Source: Plenodomus lindquistii
Taxonomy: Eukaryota; Ascomycota; Dothideomycetes; Pleosporales; Leptosphaeriaceae
DNA: 64,000 nt
NCBI GenBank assembly: GCA_025504975.1
Contig: JANUWI010000019.1
Coordinates: forward strand, 372,001 to 436,000
Direction of reading: 5' to 3'
Positions 34,407 to 45,052 of this stretch are shown here, piece by piece (the first letter of the stretch is position 1; the number at the start of each line of letters is the position of its first letter). The position numbers were made by a program, and so were the translations under genes. A model generated the notes under the pieces. The model was given only the letters and a program-made list of their open reading frames with translations. It was not told the DNA's origin and did no database searches.

Positions 34407-37400
34407 TCAGACTAGTCTCTGCCGTTTTGATGGTGGATCATCGTTGTCGTCGTTGTCGTTGTTGTCGTTGTAGATGTCATTGTCATTGTCGTTGTCGTTG
34501 TGTGGTTGCGGCTTTTGCTGGTGTTCGGCCGTGATGTTTTGCTGGGCAAAGTTTAGGAGAAGTTGATCGCCTTCTGCCGACTTATCATTATACTTTTGTC
34601 GAATGATCGAGTAACGGTACAAGCAGTTCCGAGTATGCGGATGGTCTGGGCCGAGTGTTTCTAGATAGCCTGCACAAGCTCTCCGATACAGCTGTGTAGC
34701 TTCTTCATATTGTGTCTGCTCGTTTAGAGCAAAGCCAAGTTTGTAGACACTATTGATCGTATCTGGGTGCTCTTTGCCTAACACCCTCTCTCTTAGTGCA
34801 AGTGTCTTTCGATGCATTTTACCTGCCTCTGCGTACATTCCCTGGTCACACAGTGTACATGCCAGGTGACACATACTAGTCAATGTGTCTGGATGCTCCT
34901 TTCCTAACGCGCTGGTCCGTTTTACGAGCGCCTCTCGTTCTATATCCTCTGCCTCTTTGAACTTCCCCTGAAGACTCAATGCTGTTGCAAGATTGCACCT
35001 AGTCCTTAGTATTTCAAGATGATCCTTTCCTGAGGTCTCCGTTATTGCCAGAACATCTCGATATGTCTTCTCTGCTTTTGCGTACATTCCCTGCGCTCCT
35101 AGTATCGCTGCTAGACCGTCCATACATTTGAGTGTGCTTGGGTCGTCCTGCCCTAGCACCGTCTTCATCGATTCTAGTGTCGTTTTAAACATCTCCTCTG
35201 CTTCTTTGCCGTTCCTTTGGCCTATCGTCGCTGCTAGCAAGCGTAGATTGTTTAGCGTACCTGGGTGGGTTCTTCCTAAGACCTTTTCCTGTACTGCTAG
35301 CAACTCTCGAAGCATGTTCTCTGCCGCCGAGTATTTTCCCTGATGGCCAATCGTGACTGCTACCCAATACCTCGCTCTTAACGAATCTTCGTGCTCATGC
35401 CCGGATACTTTGTTTCTTTCTTCTACGAGTTTTCGGTAGGTCTCTTCTGCGGCGTTATATCGTCCTAGAGAGAACTCGCATCGCCCCACCCGAGCTAGCA
35501 GCGACATCTTGTCCTCTACCTTGTGCAGATCAGGCAAATTCAGGAGTTTTATAGCGTGAGGCAAGTACGCTGTCCAGTCTTCTCTTGTTTCTATATCACC
35601 ATAAGGAACAATGTTTGTAAGTCGCTCCAAGGATCTTTCAGTCCAGAGCTTCCAGTTGTTGTGGTATTTTAACCAGCTTCGCATCGCCAGGTGTACAAGT
35701 GGATGAACATCGAATGCTTGGGATGACCCATGTGTTCCTTCTTGGGGATATTCGAATTCTTGTCGTTCGATAATGAAGGCATATGCTGTCAACATTCCTA
35801 TCGCCTTAGTCTGCTCTAATTTGGACCCGACCGCTGGTAGCATTGTGATTGGTATGTCATAACTGTCGACGCATGCCATGAATGACAAGTACTCTGCGGC
35901 TAGTGGGTTCTGTTCTTGGATGGCCTCGAAAGAAATATATAATGTGGTGGCAACTGGGTTCTTATTGTCTCGATACCTACCCTGGTCCTCGAATTCTTCG
36001 CTGAGAAGATCAGTAGCATCTTGCTCGCTGGATTTGAAGAAAGAGATGTAGCCGGAGAGTGTGATGCCATTTGTATTCATGAAAGCTGCAGCTTGTACGA
36101 TAGCAAGAGCGAAAAAGGCGAGCATGGTAAGGAACTCGTCGACCGTTGCTTCATCCTGAAGCTCCTGCTGATGTTCAGATAGTAGCCTCGTCTTTAGTAA
36201 ATCCGTTGCCTCTTCTCTGTTTAGCTTGTCCAAAGCGATGACATTGCTCTGGGCAAGCTTGACAGCAGCTGCTCGAGTGCGGGTCGTGAAGACGATGGAG
36301 CCTTTGCTGCTGCGTGGAAGGAAGTCAACAAGCCGTTTCGCACCGTCTCCTTCTTGAAGAGGGCCAAAGAGGACACTGTCATCATCGGCATTGTCGACAA
36401 TCATCAACCACCGTCCAGACCTCTCGTTGCTCAGTCGCGTCTTGACAAGTTCCTTAATGTCAGCCTTGCCACCGGGATTCGGTATGTGAAGGAGCGTTGC
36501 TATCTCTTGATACGCTTGCTCAAAGCTCTCTCGATTGAATGCTGGTACCCAGATAATATCGCGCGTAGGTTGCTGCTCCCTTGTCCGATATGCGCATTCG
36601 AGAGCCAAGGCCGTCTTTCCGCAGCCACCGAGGCCGTAGACGGCGAGCCGCTGACCATCTTCTGACGAGATGTGCGCACTGAGCTGGAGAAGTGGCATTT
36701 CTCGACCAACAAACGCTCGTGGTCGCGGTAACGGCATGACCCATGGTGCTTGTGTAGTCTTCCCCACGCCTCTACTTGGATCTGCTTGCTGCCCATGGCG
36801 CTGAATGGACAACTTGGCGATTTCTTCGTGAAGACGTCTGAATGCCTTCTCTTTTCCTTCACCATAGATCATCGGCATACTGATGCCGAAGATACCAAGT
36901 AACGAGTACGCTTTGTCTTCTCCACGTTTTGTATTACGCTTTTCTGCCCATGAAAATCGCGTGTCGATGGTGAATTCTGGCAGAGGAGTCCCCTGAAGAG
37001 CCCGAGGAGAGATTCCAGTAATATCATGGATATCTTGGAGAAGCGAAGTCCTATCTCCAATTCGTTTGCCTTCAACGGAAAAGAAGTCGACGGACGTAGG
37101 CGCGATGAGCTCCTGAAGAGTCCACCCCCTGGTGAACCATCTGCTCTCCTTGAAAGATTGTCGCGAGAATCGGTCAGTCCCATCCAGAGTGGCAGTCGAA
37201 ACATCGGATAGATACACGTAGCACTTCGCCGCATCGTGATACCACTGGAACATGGAGTTGATGGCTTCAGTGAGTTCTGCACTGCTTGACTTGTCAATAC
37301 AACAAGTGTCCACCCAGAAATACTCGAGTCCATCACGTAAAGCCTGCTGCTTGCAGAAGGTGAGCTTTGAGTAACCAGCTTTGATCTTTTCACGGCCTTC

Positions 37401-37532
37401 TGTCAAGTCTTTGTAGGTGATTTCTTCGTGGTCCAAACCCCAGGTATGCGACAGAATCGCATATGGAGGGATCGTTTCTACATATTCGACGAGGCTGAGG
37501 TCGCTACCAGGCTGGATATGAAGCAGACGCAT
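34407..37532 (-). CDS. HET-NB-ARC-TPR protein (fungal NLR)
   Basis: A single exon encodes 1041 aa. Residues 1-240 are a HET domain (YAILSHTWG at 24-32, YFWVDTCCID at 71-80, RGWTLQELIAP at 135-145), the cell-death effector of fungal incompatibility proteins. An NB-ARC ATPase follows: Walker A GLGGCGKTA at 300-308, Walker B RWLMIVDNADD at 374-384, GSIVFTTRTR at 411-420, and VHPLVHLAMRSWL as the winged-helix end. Seven or so TPRs of 42 residues (about 680-985) contain ALxxxExxLGxxHPxTL motifs and are the likely sensor. The tail is Asn/Asp repeats, ending PPSKRQRLV, a basic patch. The frame is intact. It probably works in non-self recognition or regulated cell death; the ligand is unknown. Confidence 0.93.
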   Translation of the reverse strand: MRLLHIQPGSDLSLVEYVETIPPYAILSHTWGLDHEEITYKDLTEGREKIKAGYSKLTFCKQQALRDGLEYFWVDTCCIDKSSSAELTEAINSMFQWYHDAAKCYVYLSDVSTATLDGTDRFSRQSFKESRWFTRGWTLQELIAPTSVDFFSVEGKRIGDRTSLLQDIHDITGISPRALQGTPLPEFTIDTRFSWAEKRNTKRGEDKAYSLLGIFGISMPMIYGEGKEKAFRRLHEEIAKLSIQRHGQQADPSRGVGKTTQAPWVMPLPRPRAFVGREMPLLQLSAHISSEDGQRLAVYGLGGCGKTALALECAYRTREQQPTRDIIWVPAFNRESFEQAYQEIATLLHIPNPGGKADIKELVKTRLSNERSGRWLMIVDNADDDSVLFGPLQEGDGAKRLVDFLPRSSKGSIVFTTRTRAAAVKLAQSNVIALDKLNREEATDLLKTRLLSEHQQELQDEATVDEFLTMLAFFALAIVQAAAFMNTNGITLSGYISFFKSSEQDATDLLSEEFEDQGRYRDNKNPVATTLYISFEAIQEQNPLAAEYLSFMACVDSYDIPITMLPAVGSKLEQTKAIGMLTAYAFIIERQEFEYPQEGTHGSSQAFDVHPLVHLAMRSWLKYHNNWKLWTERSLERLTNIVPYGDIETREDWTAYLPHAIKLLNLPDLHKVEDKMSLLARVGRCEFSLGRYNAAEETYRKLVEERNKVSGHEHEDSLRARYWVAVTIGHQGKYSAAENMLRELLAVQEKVLGRTHPGTLNNLRLLAATIGQRNGKEAEEMFKTTLESMKTVLGQDDPSTLKCMDGLAAILGAQGMYAKAEKTYRDVLAITETSGKDHLEILRTRCNLATALSLQGKFKEAEDIEREALVKRTSALGKEHPDTLTSMCHLACTLCDQGMYAEAGKMHRKTLALRERVLGKEHPDTINSVYKLGFALNEQTQYEEATQLYRRACAGYLETLGPDHPHTRNCLYRYSIIRQKYNDKSAEGDQLLLNFAQQNITAEHQQKPQPHNDNDNDNDIYNDNNDNDDNDDPPSKRQRLV
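34438..34500 (-). repeat. Low-complexity (GTTGTC)-type repeat coding Asn-Asp tail
   Basis: Imperfect GTTGTC/ATTGTC units on the plus strand encode the NDNDND tail of the NLR on the minus strand. Length is likely to vary between strains. Confidence 0.8.
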
Positions 37533-38701
37533 GCCACTGGAGGACTGTTATATAGCTTGAAGTGTGCAAACAGATCGGAAATGCGAATTTCCCAGACATG
37601 CGCAGATATGAGGAGGATGCTGTAGCATCAGTTGAAGTTATCAACCGCAGGTGGCCTTGAGGAGGCTGAGCAATCCTGGGCGTGGATGGCTGATGACCAC
37701 GTGATTGCAATAACATCCTCGAAGCTGACTCCATGGACGCGTACATTCTAGATCCGTTAATGACATGAGATTCCACTGTCTCGCAGTGGCATCGACAAGC
37801 AGTCCTTTTAACGCGTTTGCACGATGGAAGTCGCGATGATCACGTGTGTCTTCTTAGCACGGCCAGCTCATATCTGCACCACCCACTGTCTCTCAACATA
37901 CAAACCACAGAACAAGCCCACACGCTACACGCACAAGAACCGCAACTCACATTTCGTAACACAACCACCACACCGACCGCCATCACCACCGCGCCAAAAG
38001 ATCCCCAAATCTCATGTTGAGGCCCCTAATTCCTCCCGTCAGAGGCACTAACCTGATTCCCACCCGCCCCACCGTTTCAAGGGCCAACCTCCACTTTCCC
38101 ATGCCTTGCTTGCCCACGCTTAATTCTGGTTAATCATGAAGCTTAGCTGCATCTCCACGCTCCCCTACCCAATGACAACAAGGAATTGCAGGACGTGCAG
38201 AAATACGCTACTTCTTGCCGCGGCTTAGCTGTGGCTTTTCTTATCGAGCATACGGTCCTGGTTGGCAGATGCCAATTCCAGACTTTTGGATCCTGATTCT
38301 GGAAATCGGTTAGGAATGCCGCTGGGTTGCGATTGGAGCGCGACGCTGAGTGCATGGACGATGTGCTGAATGAAGGCTGGTCTGGCGCAAAATGGTGGAG
38401 GTGGAGGAGGCTACTGGCGCGGTATTGTGCCGCTTCCCGTTTTGTTGGCCTGGGAATTTCATCTGCGACAGAGCGGGAAGAAGGAGCTTCGCGCGTTGTT
38501 TTGTTTGCGACTTCCTCTCCTCACCTCTATCGCGCTGCTCTCACTTCGTTGTACGTGCAAGGGAAGGGCGTTCTTGAGTAATGGTACTTGTATATTCCTG
38601 CGCATTGAGCGATTGGCTTATTGTTCTTTTACCGACAGTACCAACATCAATTGTACTTGGACCTTTGTTCGCGTATTCCGTCACTCGTCAACGACCTGAT
38701 C
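37533..38701. other. Intergenic between divergent NLR and GH72 genes
   Basis: The promoters of the two genes lie here. A TATATAA-like sequence sits only about 15 nt before the NLR ATG, too close for a usual core promoter. No gene was seen. Confidence 0.6.
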
Positions 38702-40219
38702 ATGGTTCGCCACTCGCTTGTTGCGCTCGCACTTGGTGCCGTTGCTGCTGCTATTCCTACGATCGAGGTTAAGGGTTCCAAGTTCTTCACCAGCGATGGC
38801 AATCAATTCTACATCAAGGGTATGTGTTACGGTCTCACCGCCAGATGAGCTGTTTCGTCCAATACATAGATATGCTTACAGTGTGCAGGCATTGCGTACC
38901 AACTTGTCCCCGATGACCCGCTCATTGATGCCACCCAATGCAGCGCCGATGCTTCGCTGATGAAGACAATTGGCACCAACTCGATACGAGTGTACCACGT
39001 TGAGCCCAACGGTGATCACAAGGACTGCATGAAGGCTTTTGCGGATGCTGGTAGTAAGTACACGTTCTCACCTGGCTTTTGTTCGATCCAGGAAGGTCGC
39101 TAACCACATCACGCGCAGTCTACGTCTGGCTCGATCTCGATACGTTTGACACGTACGTCGAGCAGGTCACACCCAAGTGGACCAAGCAGCAGAGCGATGC
39201 CTTTGAAAAGGTCATGGACGAATTCCAGCAATTCGACAACGTCGCCGGATTCTTCGTCGGCAACGAAGCCATCACCACTGCCAACGGCTCTGTCACAGCA
39301 CCCTACATTAAAGCCGCTGCCCGCGACATGAAGGCGTACCGCACCTTGAAAAATTATCGCAATATTCCCATCGGCTACTCTGCCGCCGATATCGCGACTC
39401 TCCGACCCATGTTGCAAAACTACCTTGCCTGCGGCGATGACACCAAAGAGGCACTCGACTTCTTCAGCCTGAACGCATACTCGTGGTGCGGAGCCAGCAC
39501 GTTCGAGCAATCCGGATACAACATCCTGGAGCAGAATTCCACGGAGTTGCATATTCCGATTTTCATGTCGGAGACTGGTTGCAACACGGTGCGCCCGCGT
39601 GACTTTATGGACCAGACTGCCTTATTTGGCGAGATGGCGGACGTGTGGTCTGGAAGCATCATCTACGAGTGGATCGAGGAGGCGAACAACTACGGGCTTA
39701 TCAAGTATGGTGACAAGGTTGATCCTTCGTCGCCCGGTGCGCCTGCAGACGGCTTCCCTCGGTCAGGTGAGTTGGATCAAACGAAATGCAGAGGAGGAGC
39801 GATGCTGACTTGGTTGACCAGGCAAACCCATCCCCGTTGAGCCAGACTTCTCCAACCTTAGTAAGGTATGGAAGGGCCTTAACCCAACCGGTGTCAAGGC
39901 AGCAGACTACAAGCCCACCAACAAGGCCGTCGCTTGCCCTGCATACACCTCTGGCTTCTGGGAGGTCGACCCCAAAGCTGCGCTCCCTACACTCGGCCAG
40001 ATACACGACTTCAACGGCCAGTCCTCGACGACGTCTGGTAGCAGCGCTTCTCCTACTGGGTCCAGCTCGACCGGCTCTGGCTCTGGCTCTGGCTCTGGAT
40101 CGGCCGGACAGGCGAGTGCGACTGCAAGCGCCGGTGCTGCTCCCGATGGGCTTGCTAGCGAGCTCAAGAGTGCGGGTGCAGTGTTTGCCGGTGCCATGGC
40201 GTTCCTCGCATGGTTGTAG
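38702..40219 (+). CDS. GPI-anchored 1,3-beta-glucanosyltransferase, GH72 (Gas/Gel type)
   Basis: Four exons (38702-38819, 38889-39053, 39119-39766, 39822-40219) give 442 aa. A signal peptide ends AVAAA at about residue 17. The GH72 barrel follows: FYIKGIAYQLVPDDPLIDA, TIGTNSIRVYHVEPNGDH and FADAGIYVWLDLDT. The acid/base Glu is in FVGNEAI and the nucleophile Glu in MSETGCN, with FIYEWIEEANNYGL-type sequence after it. There is no Cys-rich CBM43 (X8) domain, so it belongs to the GH72-minus branch. A Ser/Gly/Thr linker (SGSGSGSGS) leads to a hydrophobic GPI-attachment tail. It elongates and branches wall beta-1,3-glucan at the cell surface. The phase-1 joins all restore conserved motifs. Confidence 0.95.
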
Positions 40220-40805
40220 ATTGATGAAGACGGTCTGTTGGAGTCTGTGCCAGAGCTCGTATTTCCAGACCTGCTCCGTTTCGAGCTATAGGCTCGCTAG
40301 GATCAGCGTTCTGTTGTTGCTGTTTACATACGCGGTATACTAGACGGAACTTGTACTGTTAGACGGATGGAACGCGGCTAATGAAGAGACGAGGAGCGGT
40401 TCATGTGGTGTTCAGCGGTGGATTGATTGGTACATATACCCCGAGTTTTATTCTTGCATAGTCATAGAGCGGATTTAGATGCATTTTGACGTCTTGACTG
40501 CGCTTCCTGAAGATTGTTGTGATCGTATTGACTGGTCTGGGATGGAATGGAATCTGGAGAAGGCAGGGCTATAATTAGAGGGTGGGCGGGCTAGCGGCGG
40601 GAAGGAGCGGAGCGTCCCACTGGGTTCTGGTTGCATGGGCCGACATGGAACCCGGCCGTTGGACTGAGCGATCGGACCGCCTTGTTAACAGGCCGTGGAC
40701 CCTTTCTGTGCAGCGGCGCGCATACATTTCTCCTTCGTCGTCCATCTTCTGCTGTTCTCTCTGGTGTAATTCTGCAGGCTGTTTCTGTCCCACCACGCGT
40801 CTGCC
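40220..40805. other. Intergenic
   Basis: The 3' UTR of the GH72 gene and the Eaf promoter. No gene seen on either strand; the antisense 183-codon frame overlapping 40575-41126 is a shadow of the Eaf gene. Confidence 0.6.
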
Positions 40806-42288
40806 ATGGCCTCCCCTATCATGGAGCGCATCGAACCACACAAGAAGGCGCACTTCAGCCTGCACCTGAGCGACCGCATAGCCAGCAGCGACACGTCGGC
40901 CGGCGCCTATAGCAGCGTCAAGTGTAAGCACGCCGGCCAGCACAAGCATGCCGCCAGACAGCTGTTGACCACGCCCAGACAACCATAAGCCCGCCCAAAC
41001 CTCCGACTCGCGCACCACGACCCTCACCTCGCTCTCGGCCAACACGTACAATCTCAGGCTCCAAGACTCGGACAGCACAGGCACCAAGGACATCTTCACC
41101 TTCACGGGCCAAGCCTCAGATCTCAAGAAGTCATACGTGCTCGTCTTCGACCCTACCTCGCAGCAAGCGACGCTGGAGCCGCTCTCGAGCAGTTACACAT
41201 TCAACCTCGCGACCAAGAACGGCAAGGACATCGCGTCCCAGTACCCCAAGATCTACCCGAAGAAGTACAAGGACGATGCAAACACTGGGGCCGACGAGGA
41301 CGACTTGTTCGGGGAGACGGCAGACGACGAGGCGGGCGATCCAGACCCAGACAACCCCTACGACTTCCGCCATTTTCTGAGCAAGGAGAAGGAGAAGCGC
41401 GGCGATGAGTCAGAATACCACTTTGCGTCATCACCAGACTACCGCACCGGCACCGGCAGTGCAGTGAACACGCCGCAATTCGGAGCACGGAACCCCGCCG
41501 CTGCATCAAGACCCAAGCCCACGAAGCCAGCACCAGCGAAGCGGAAGGCGCCCACGACGAACCCGCTGGTATCTAAGCCGAAGAAGACACAACCTCCACC
41601 TGCAGTGGTCCTGCAACGCAAAGCCACCTCCGATACCAAGAAATCAACACCTAAAGCTGCCGCACCTCCAGCCTCCAAGATAAAGTCCAAAGAGGTCATC
41701 TCCTCATCAGATGAATCCGACAACGACGCAGACGGTGAGGTCGCCTCGTCGCCCGTCCATCGCTCTCCTTCTCCACCCCGCCACCAACACAATCACCACC
41801 GTCGCTCCTCCTCGCCCTCAGACGCAGAAGGCGAATCAGAGGACGATGGAGGACTTCTCGAAATCGAGGTACCTGACGCAGACGCTCCTCGCCGTGGCGC
41901 ATTGAAGTCTCTCGGTCTCGGCCAGAATCTCGGTGTAGGAGGTCGTTCGCCCTCCACAGGCCCACGCTCCCTCCTCAGCGCAACGAATAGCGTGCAAGGC
42001 TCTCCAAATCCACAATCACTTAGCTCGAGGGCGAGGGGAAATGTGGCTCAGGAAATTGATTTTGGGGATCTGGACGATGCGGAGGGCGAGGAGGATGACG
42101 AAGAGGAGGGAGATGAAGATGTGGAAGCTATGGATATCGGACCGCCTGCTCGACAGGGGACGGCGGCGCAGGATAGGAAACAGAGTACGGTTGGAGGAGC
42201 AGTGGAGGACGATGAGGACGATTTGGAGAAAATGATGCTTGAGGGGCTGGCTGGGGGGGATAGCAGTGAGGAGAGTGAGGAGGAATAG
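40806..42288 (+). CDS. Eaf-family transcription elongation factor
   Basis: Exons 40806-40923 and 40979-42288 give 475 aa; the 55-nt intron is needed to make VKYNHKPAQTS. Residues 1-120 form the Eaf N-terminal domain, shown by YNLRLQDSD, FTFTGQ, KKSYVLVFDP and LEPLSSSYTFNLATKNG. In animals and fission yeast Eaf binds ELL and stimulates RNA polymerase II elongation. The rest is disordered: a Lys/Pro-rich basic part (170-230), Ser clusters with SDESDNDADG-type acidic motifs, and a very acidic tail ending SSEESEEE. This is like the transactivating C terminus of other Eaf proteins but longer. It is nuclear by inference. No ELL gene lies in this window. Confidence 0.88.
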
Positions 42289-42865
42289 TCAAGGTTCGAT
42301 TGATTGGTCTCTCGGCTCTGAATAAAGGCTGATATGGACACAGAATTTCACTCAACTCTGATCGAGCTGCACGTACAGTCATTTCTCCTCTCGAGACTAC
42401 GGTGCACTGCATGTCTTGAGGGGCCGTGCCCCTAGCGCAGCTCAGAGGAAAGCAAGGAAGGCAGTACGAGGACTACGAATAGCCAAATACTACGCCAACA
42501 AACCACGCATTCATTCCGCTCAACAGGGCGGAGCTGGACAAGCAGTGCACAGCACCATACAAGGGCTGAGCTGTAATCAAAAGGGCGGGATCCGGGACCG
42601 CGCTCCGGTCTGCATTCGATCAACAGACGCAGCCAACCGACTTGGCCATGATGTTTAACCAGCAATCCTGATTGCATTGTCCGCGATTCCCCGCACATCT
42701 GACTGCATTATTACATATGATGCTCTCTGTTTTCTGACACGTCTTTCGCGCATGTGAAGATACACAAACAACACCATTTTGGCAGGCATAGCCGGTCCCA
42801 CACACCTCTCTCAACTAAAACAGCGATAACATCCCCACCATTACAACTTTTACGACAACTGCGAC
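42289..42865. other. Intergenic
   Basis: Nothing recognised. It holds the Eaf 3' UTR and the promoter of the GrpB-GNAT gene. Confidence 0.6.
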
Positions 42866-43987
42866 ATGTCTGTCATCGTCGAACAGTACGACCCGAACTG
42901 GCCCGAAGAGTTTGAGCGCATCAAGAAAGATTTGATCAAATACTTGAAAGACGTCAATTACCTATCCATTGAGCACGTGGGCAGTACCTCAGTCCCAGGC
43001 CTCGTTGCCAAACCCGTCATCGACGTCGACATCATCGTCACCAGGTCTAACATCCAACCCGCCATCGACGCCCTCATCGAAAACGGCAACTACGACCACC
43101 TAGGCGAACTCGGCATCACCGACCGCCATGTCCTCAAAGACCCCAAGCAACCCACCAGCTACAACATCCACATCTGCGTCGACGGCGCCCCTCAAACACG
43201 CAACCACCTCGGTCTCCGCGACACGCTCCGTACCAACCCCGACCTCCGCGAAGAATACGCCCGCGTAAAACTCGACCTCGCCGCCCACTCAACAAACATA
43301 ATCGACTACATCGTCGGCAAAACCCCCATCATCCAAAAAATCCTGCGCACCTCCACCCTCCTAACCCCCGACGAACTCCTCACCATCCGCAAAGCAAACG
43401 TCAAAGGCGAACGCTACGGCAGCATCCACACTCCCCGCCTCTTACTCCGAGAATTCGAAAGCAAGGATATATCCGGCTACTACGCTCTCGAATCCAGCGC
43501 TGAAAATGCAAAATACCAGTCCTGGCCCCCGCGAACGAAAGAACAAGCGCGACAGCTGGTCTTGGATAATATCCGCAACCACAACGATGTCCCGCGCACG
43601 ATTTACGAACTAGCAGTTGAACACAACGGCCACTTCATCGGGCGCGTAGGAGCCAAGACGTCCCAGGCGAATTCTGATAGTCTGCCTGGTGAGCAGACTA
43701 TCAAGCACGTCACCCATGCTAATCTGTGGTTTTCCTTCTTACCTAGTGTGTGGGGGCAGGGTTTTGCGACGGAAGCTATGACGGCGTTTATCGATGCGTT
43801 GAAGGAGCGACTGCAAGGGGAGGGGAAAGTCGAGTTGGAGATTGAGTGTGATCCGAGGAATGAGGGGTGTTGGAAACTTGCGGAAAGATTGGGGTTTGAG
43901 CGGTTTAGTTTGACGAAGGAGAAGTGGGAGGGGAAGGGGGGATGGGTGGATAGTTTGGTGTTGAGGAGGGTTGTGGGGGATTTGTAA
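42866..43987 (+). CDS. GrpB-like (UPF0157) nucleotidyltransferase fold fused to GNAT acetyltransferase
   Basis: A single exon encodes 373 aa in two domains. Residues 1-170 match the GrpB/UPF0157 family, which has a nucleotidyltransferase-like fold: YDPNWPEEFERIK, then IEHVGSTSVPGLVAKPVIDVD (35-55, with GS and the Asp pair), then YNIHICVDG and NHLGLRDTLR. Residues 188-373 are a GNAT domain: RLLLREFESKDISGYYAL, FSFLPSVWGQGFATEAM (acetyl-CoA loop) and NEGCWKLAERLGFE. Both halves look complete, and the linker is about 15 residues. Bacterial GrpB proteins are uncharacterised; some are fused to CoaE. The substrate is unknown. Joining an NTase fold and an acetyltransferase suggests two steps on one small molecule, or on a tRNA or antibiotic-like acceptor, but this is inference. 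Confidence 0.9.
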   Translation: MSVIVEQYDPNWPEEFERIKKDLIKYLKDVNYLSIEHVGSTSVPGLVAKPVIDVDIIVTRSNIQPAIDALIENGNYDHLGELGITDRHVLKDPKQPTSYNIHICVDGAPQTRNHLGLRDTLRTNPDLREEYARVKLDLAAHSTNIIDYIVGKTPIIQKILRTSTLLTPDELLTIRKANVKGERYGSIHTPRLLLREFESKDISGYYALESSAENAKYQSWPPRTKEQARQLVLDNIRNHNDVPRTIYELAVEHNGHFIGRVGAKTSQANSDSLPGEQTIKHVTHANLWFSFLPSVWGQGFATEAMTAFIDALKERLQGEGKVELEIECDPRNEGCWKLAERLGFERFSLTKEKWEGKGGWVDSLVLRRVVGDL

Positions 43988-45052
43988 GTTGTTGTTTTTT
44001 TATTGGGAGTTGGGGTGGGTGTGCTGGATGCTATGGTGGGATGTGGGCTAACATGTGTGTATAGGGCAACGGAGAGTCGTCACGTCAGGAGAGAGAGTAT
44101 GGTGAGTAATGATGGGAGAGATGCTTTTGCGGCGAGTTTGTACGCGCCGAAAGGGACGGGGCAATCGTAAGGTGGGGGTGTGGACGCAGCACCCGACAAC
44201 GAGTGAATCACGTGATACATGGTCACCCAGAAAAGTGCAAAAAAAGAATGAAGAGTCTTCCTCCACCTTTGCCTCTAAATAGGGCAGAGAGCGCAGGCGG
44301 GATCGAACTCAAGTCCCCAGAGCCACTTGTTGCGGTCAAGGCGCAAGCACCTCAACCGTGTTATCTTTTGATGAAGATTTTGGTAAGTTTATACAATATA
44401 ACCTTTGCTAAAAATCCAGTGCAGAATTACAAGATAGTGAAATTGGGTTGATGCTCTATGTGCATGAGGGCAGACGCGGGTGGGTGGCGGGGGGCGTTCA
44501 AGGTGCGTTTGCAATGAGCGTTTGCATGGGCGAGCAGCGGGCGTGGAGGGAACGATATGTGTTAGTGAACATCACCACGAGCACATGGTTTTCAAGGATA
44601 GAGAAAGAGTTCAGGTATGTCAAGGGCGGTTACAGGAAGATTTGTGAGGTTGCTGGTATACAGCTATCCCAACGCGTCGCCATCTGCCAGCCATTGCGAG
44701 AGATACGGACGCTCTTTACATCATTAAGTCCTGGACACTCGACAAGCAAGAAGAGGGGATTATAGTCAGATCTTTCGGGAAGGTGTCTAATGCGTGCCAC
44801 AGTATTCGAATTGTCACGACGGGCCATACGTGCGACAAGCCCAAAAAGTGGGTACCTTTCAGGTGCAAACACAAGGTCGAGACTAACGACGAACGACGAA
44901 CGACGAGCGCATCGTGTGTAAGCAGCGCTTCGACTAGCTCACAAATTCCACCGACTCTTCCTCCCACATCCATCCAATTCTTTCTGTCCTCTCTTTGCTC
45001 ACGCTACCACCCTCGGCACCCGTTGATCCTACACGACCGCATCACCCTCATC
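43988..45052. other. Intergenic
   Basis: About 1.1 kb, no convincing gene. The sequence near 44300 has a B-box-like GATCGAACTC but no foldable tRNA. Confidence 0.55.

Noticed and set aside
37546..37553. TATATAA as the NLR core promoter
   Set aside because: It lies only about 15 nt before the ATG, leaving no room for a normal transcription start and leader.
40575..41126. 183-codon minus-strand frame
   Set aside because: Antisense to the first exons of the Eaf gene, with no domain.
44280..44350. Possible tRNA with B-box-like GATCGAACTC
   Set aside because: The bases around the loop do not form a T-arm stem, and no acceptor stem or A box fits.
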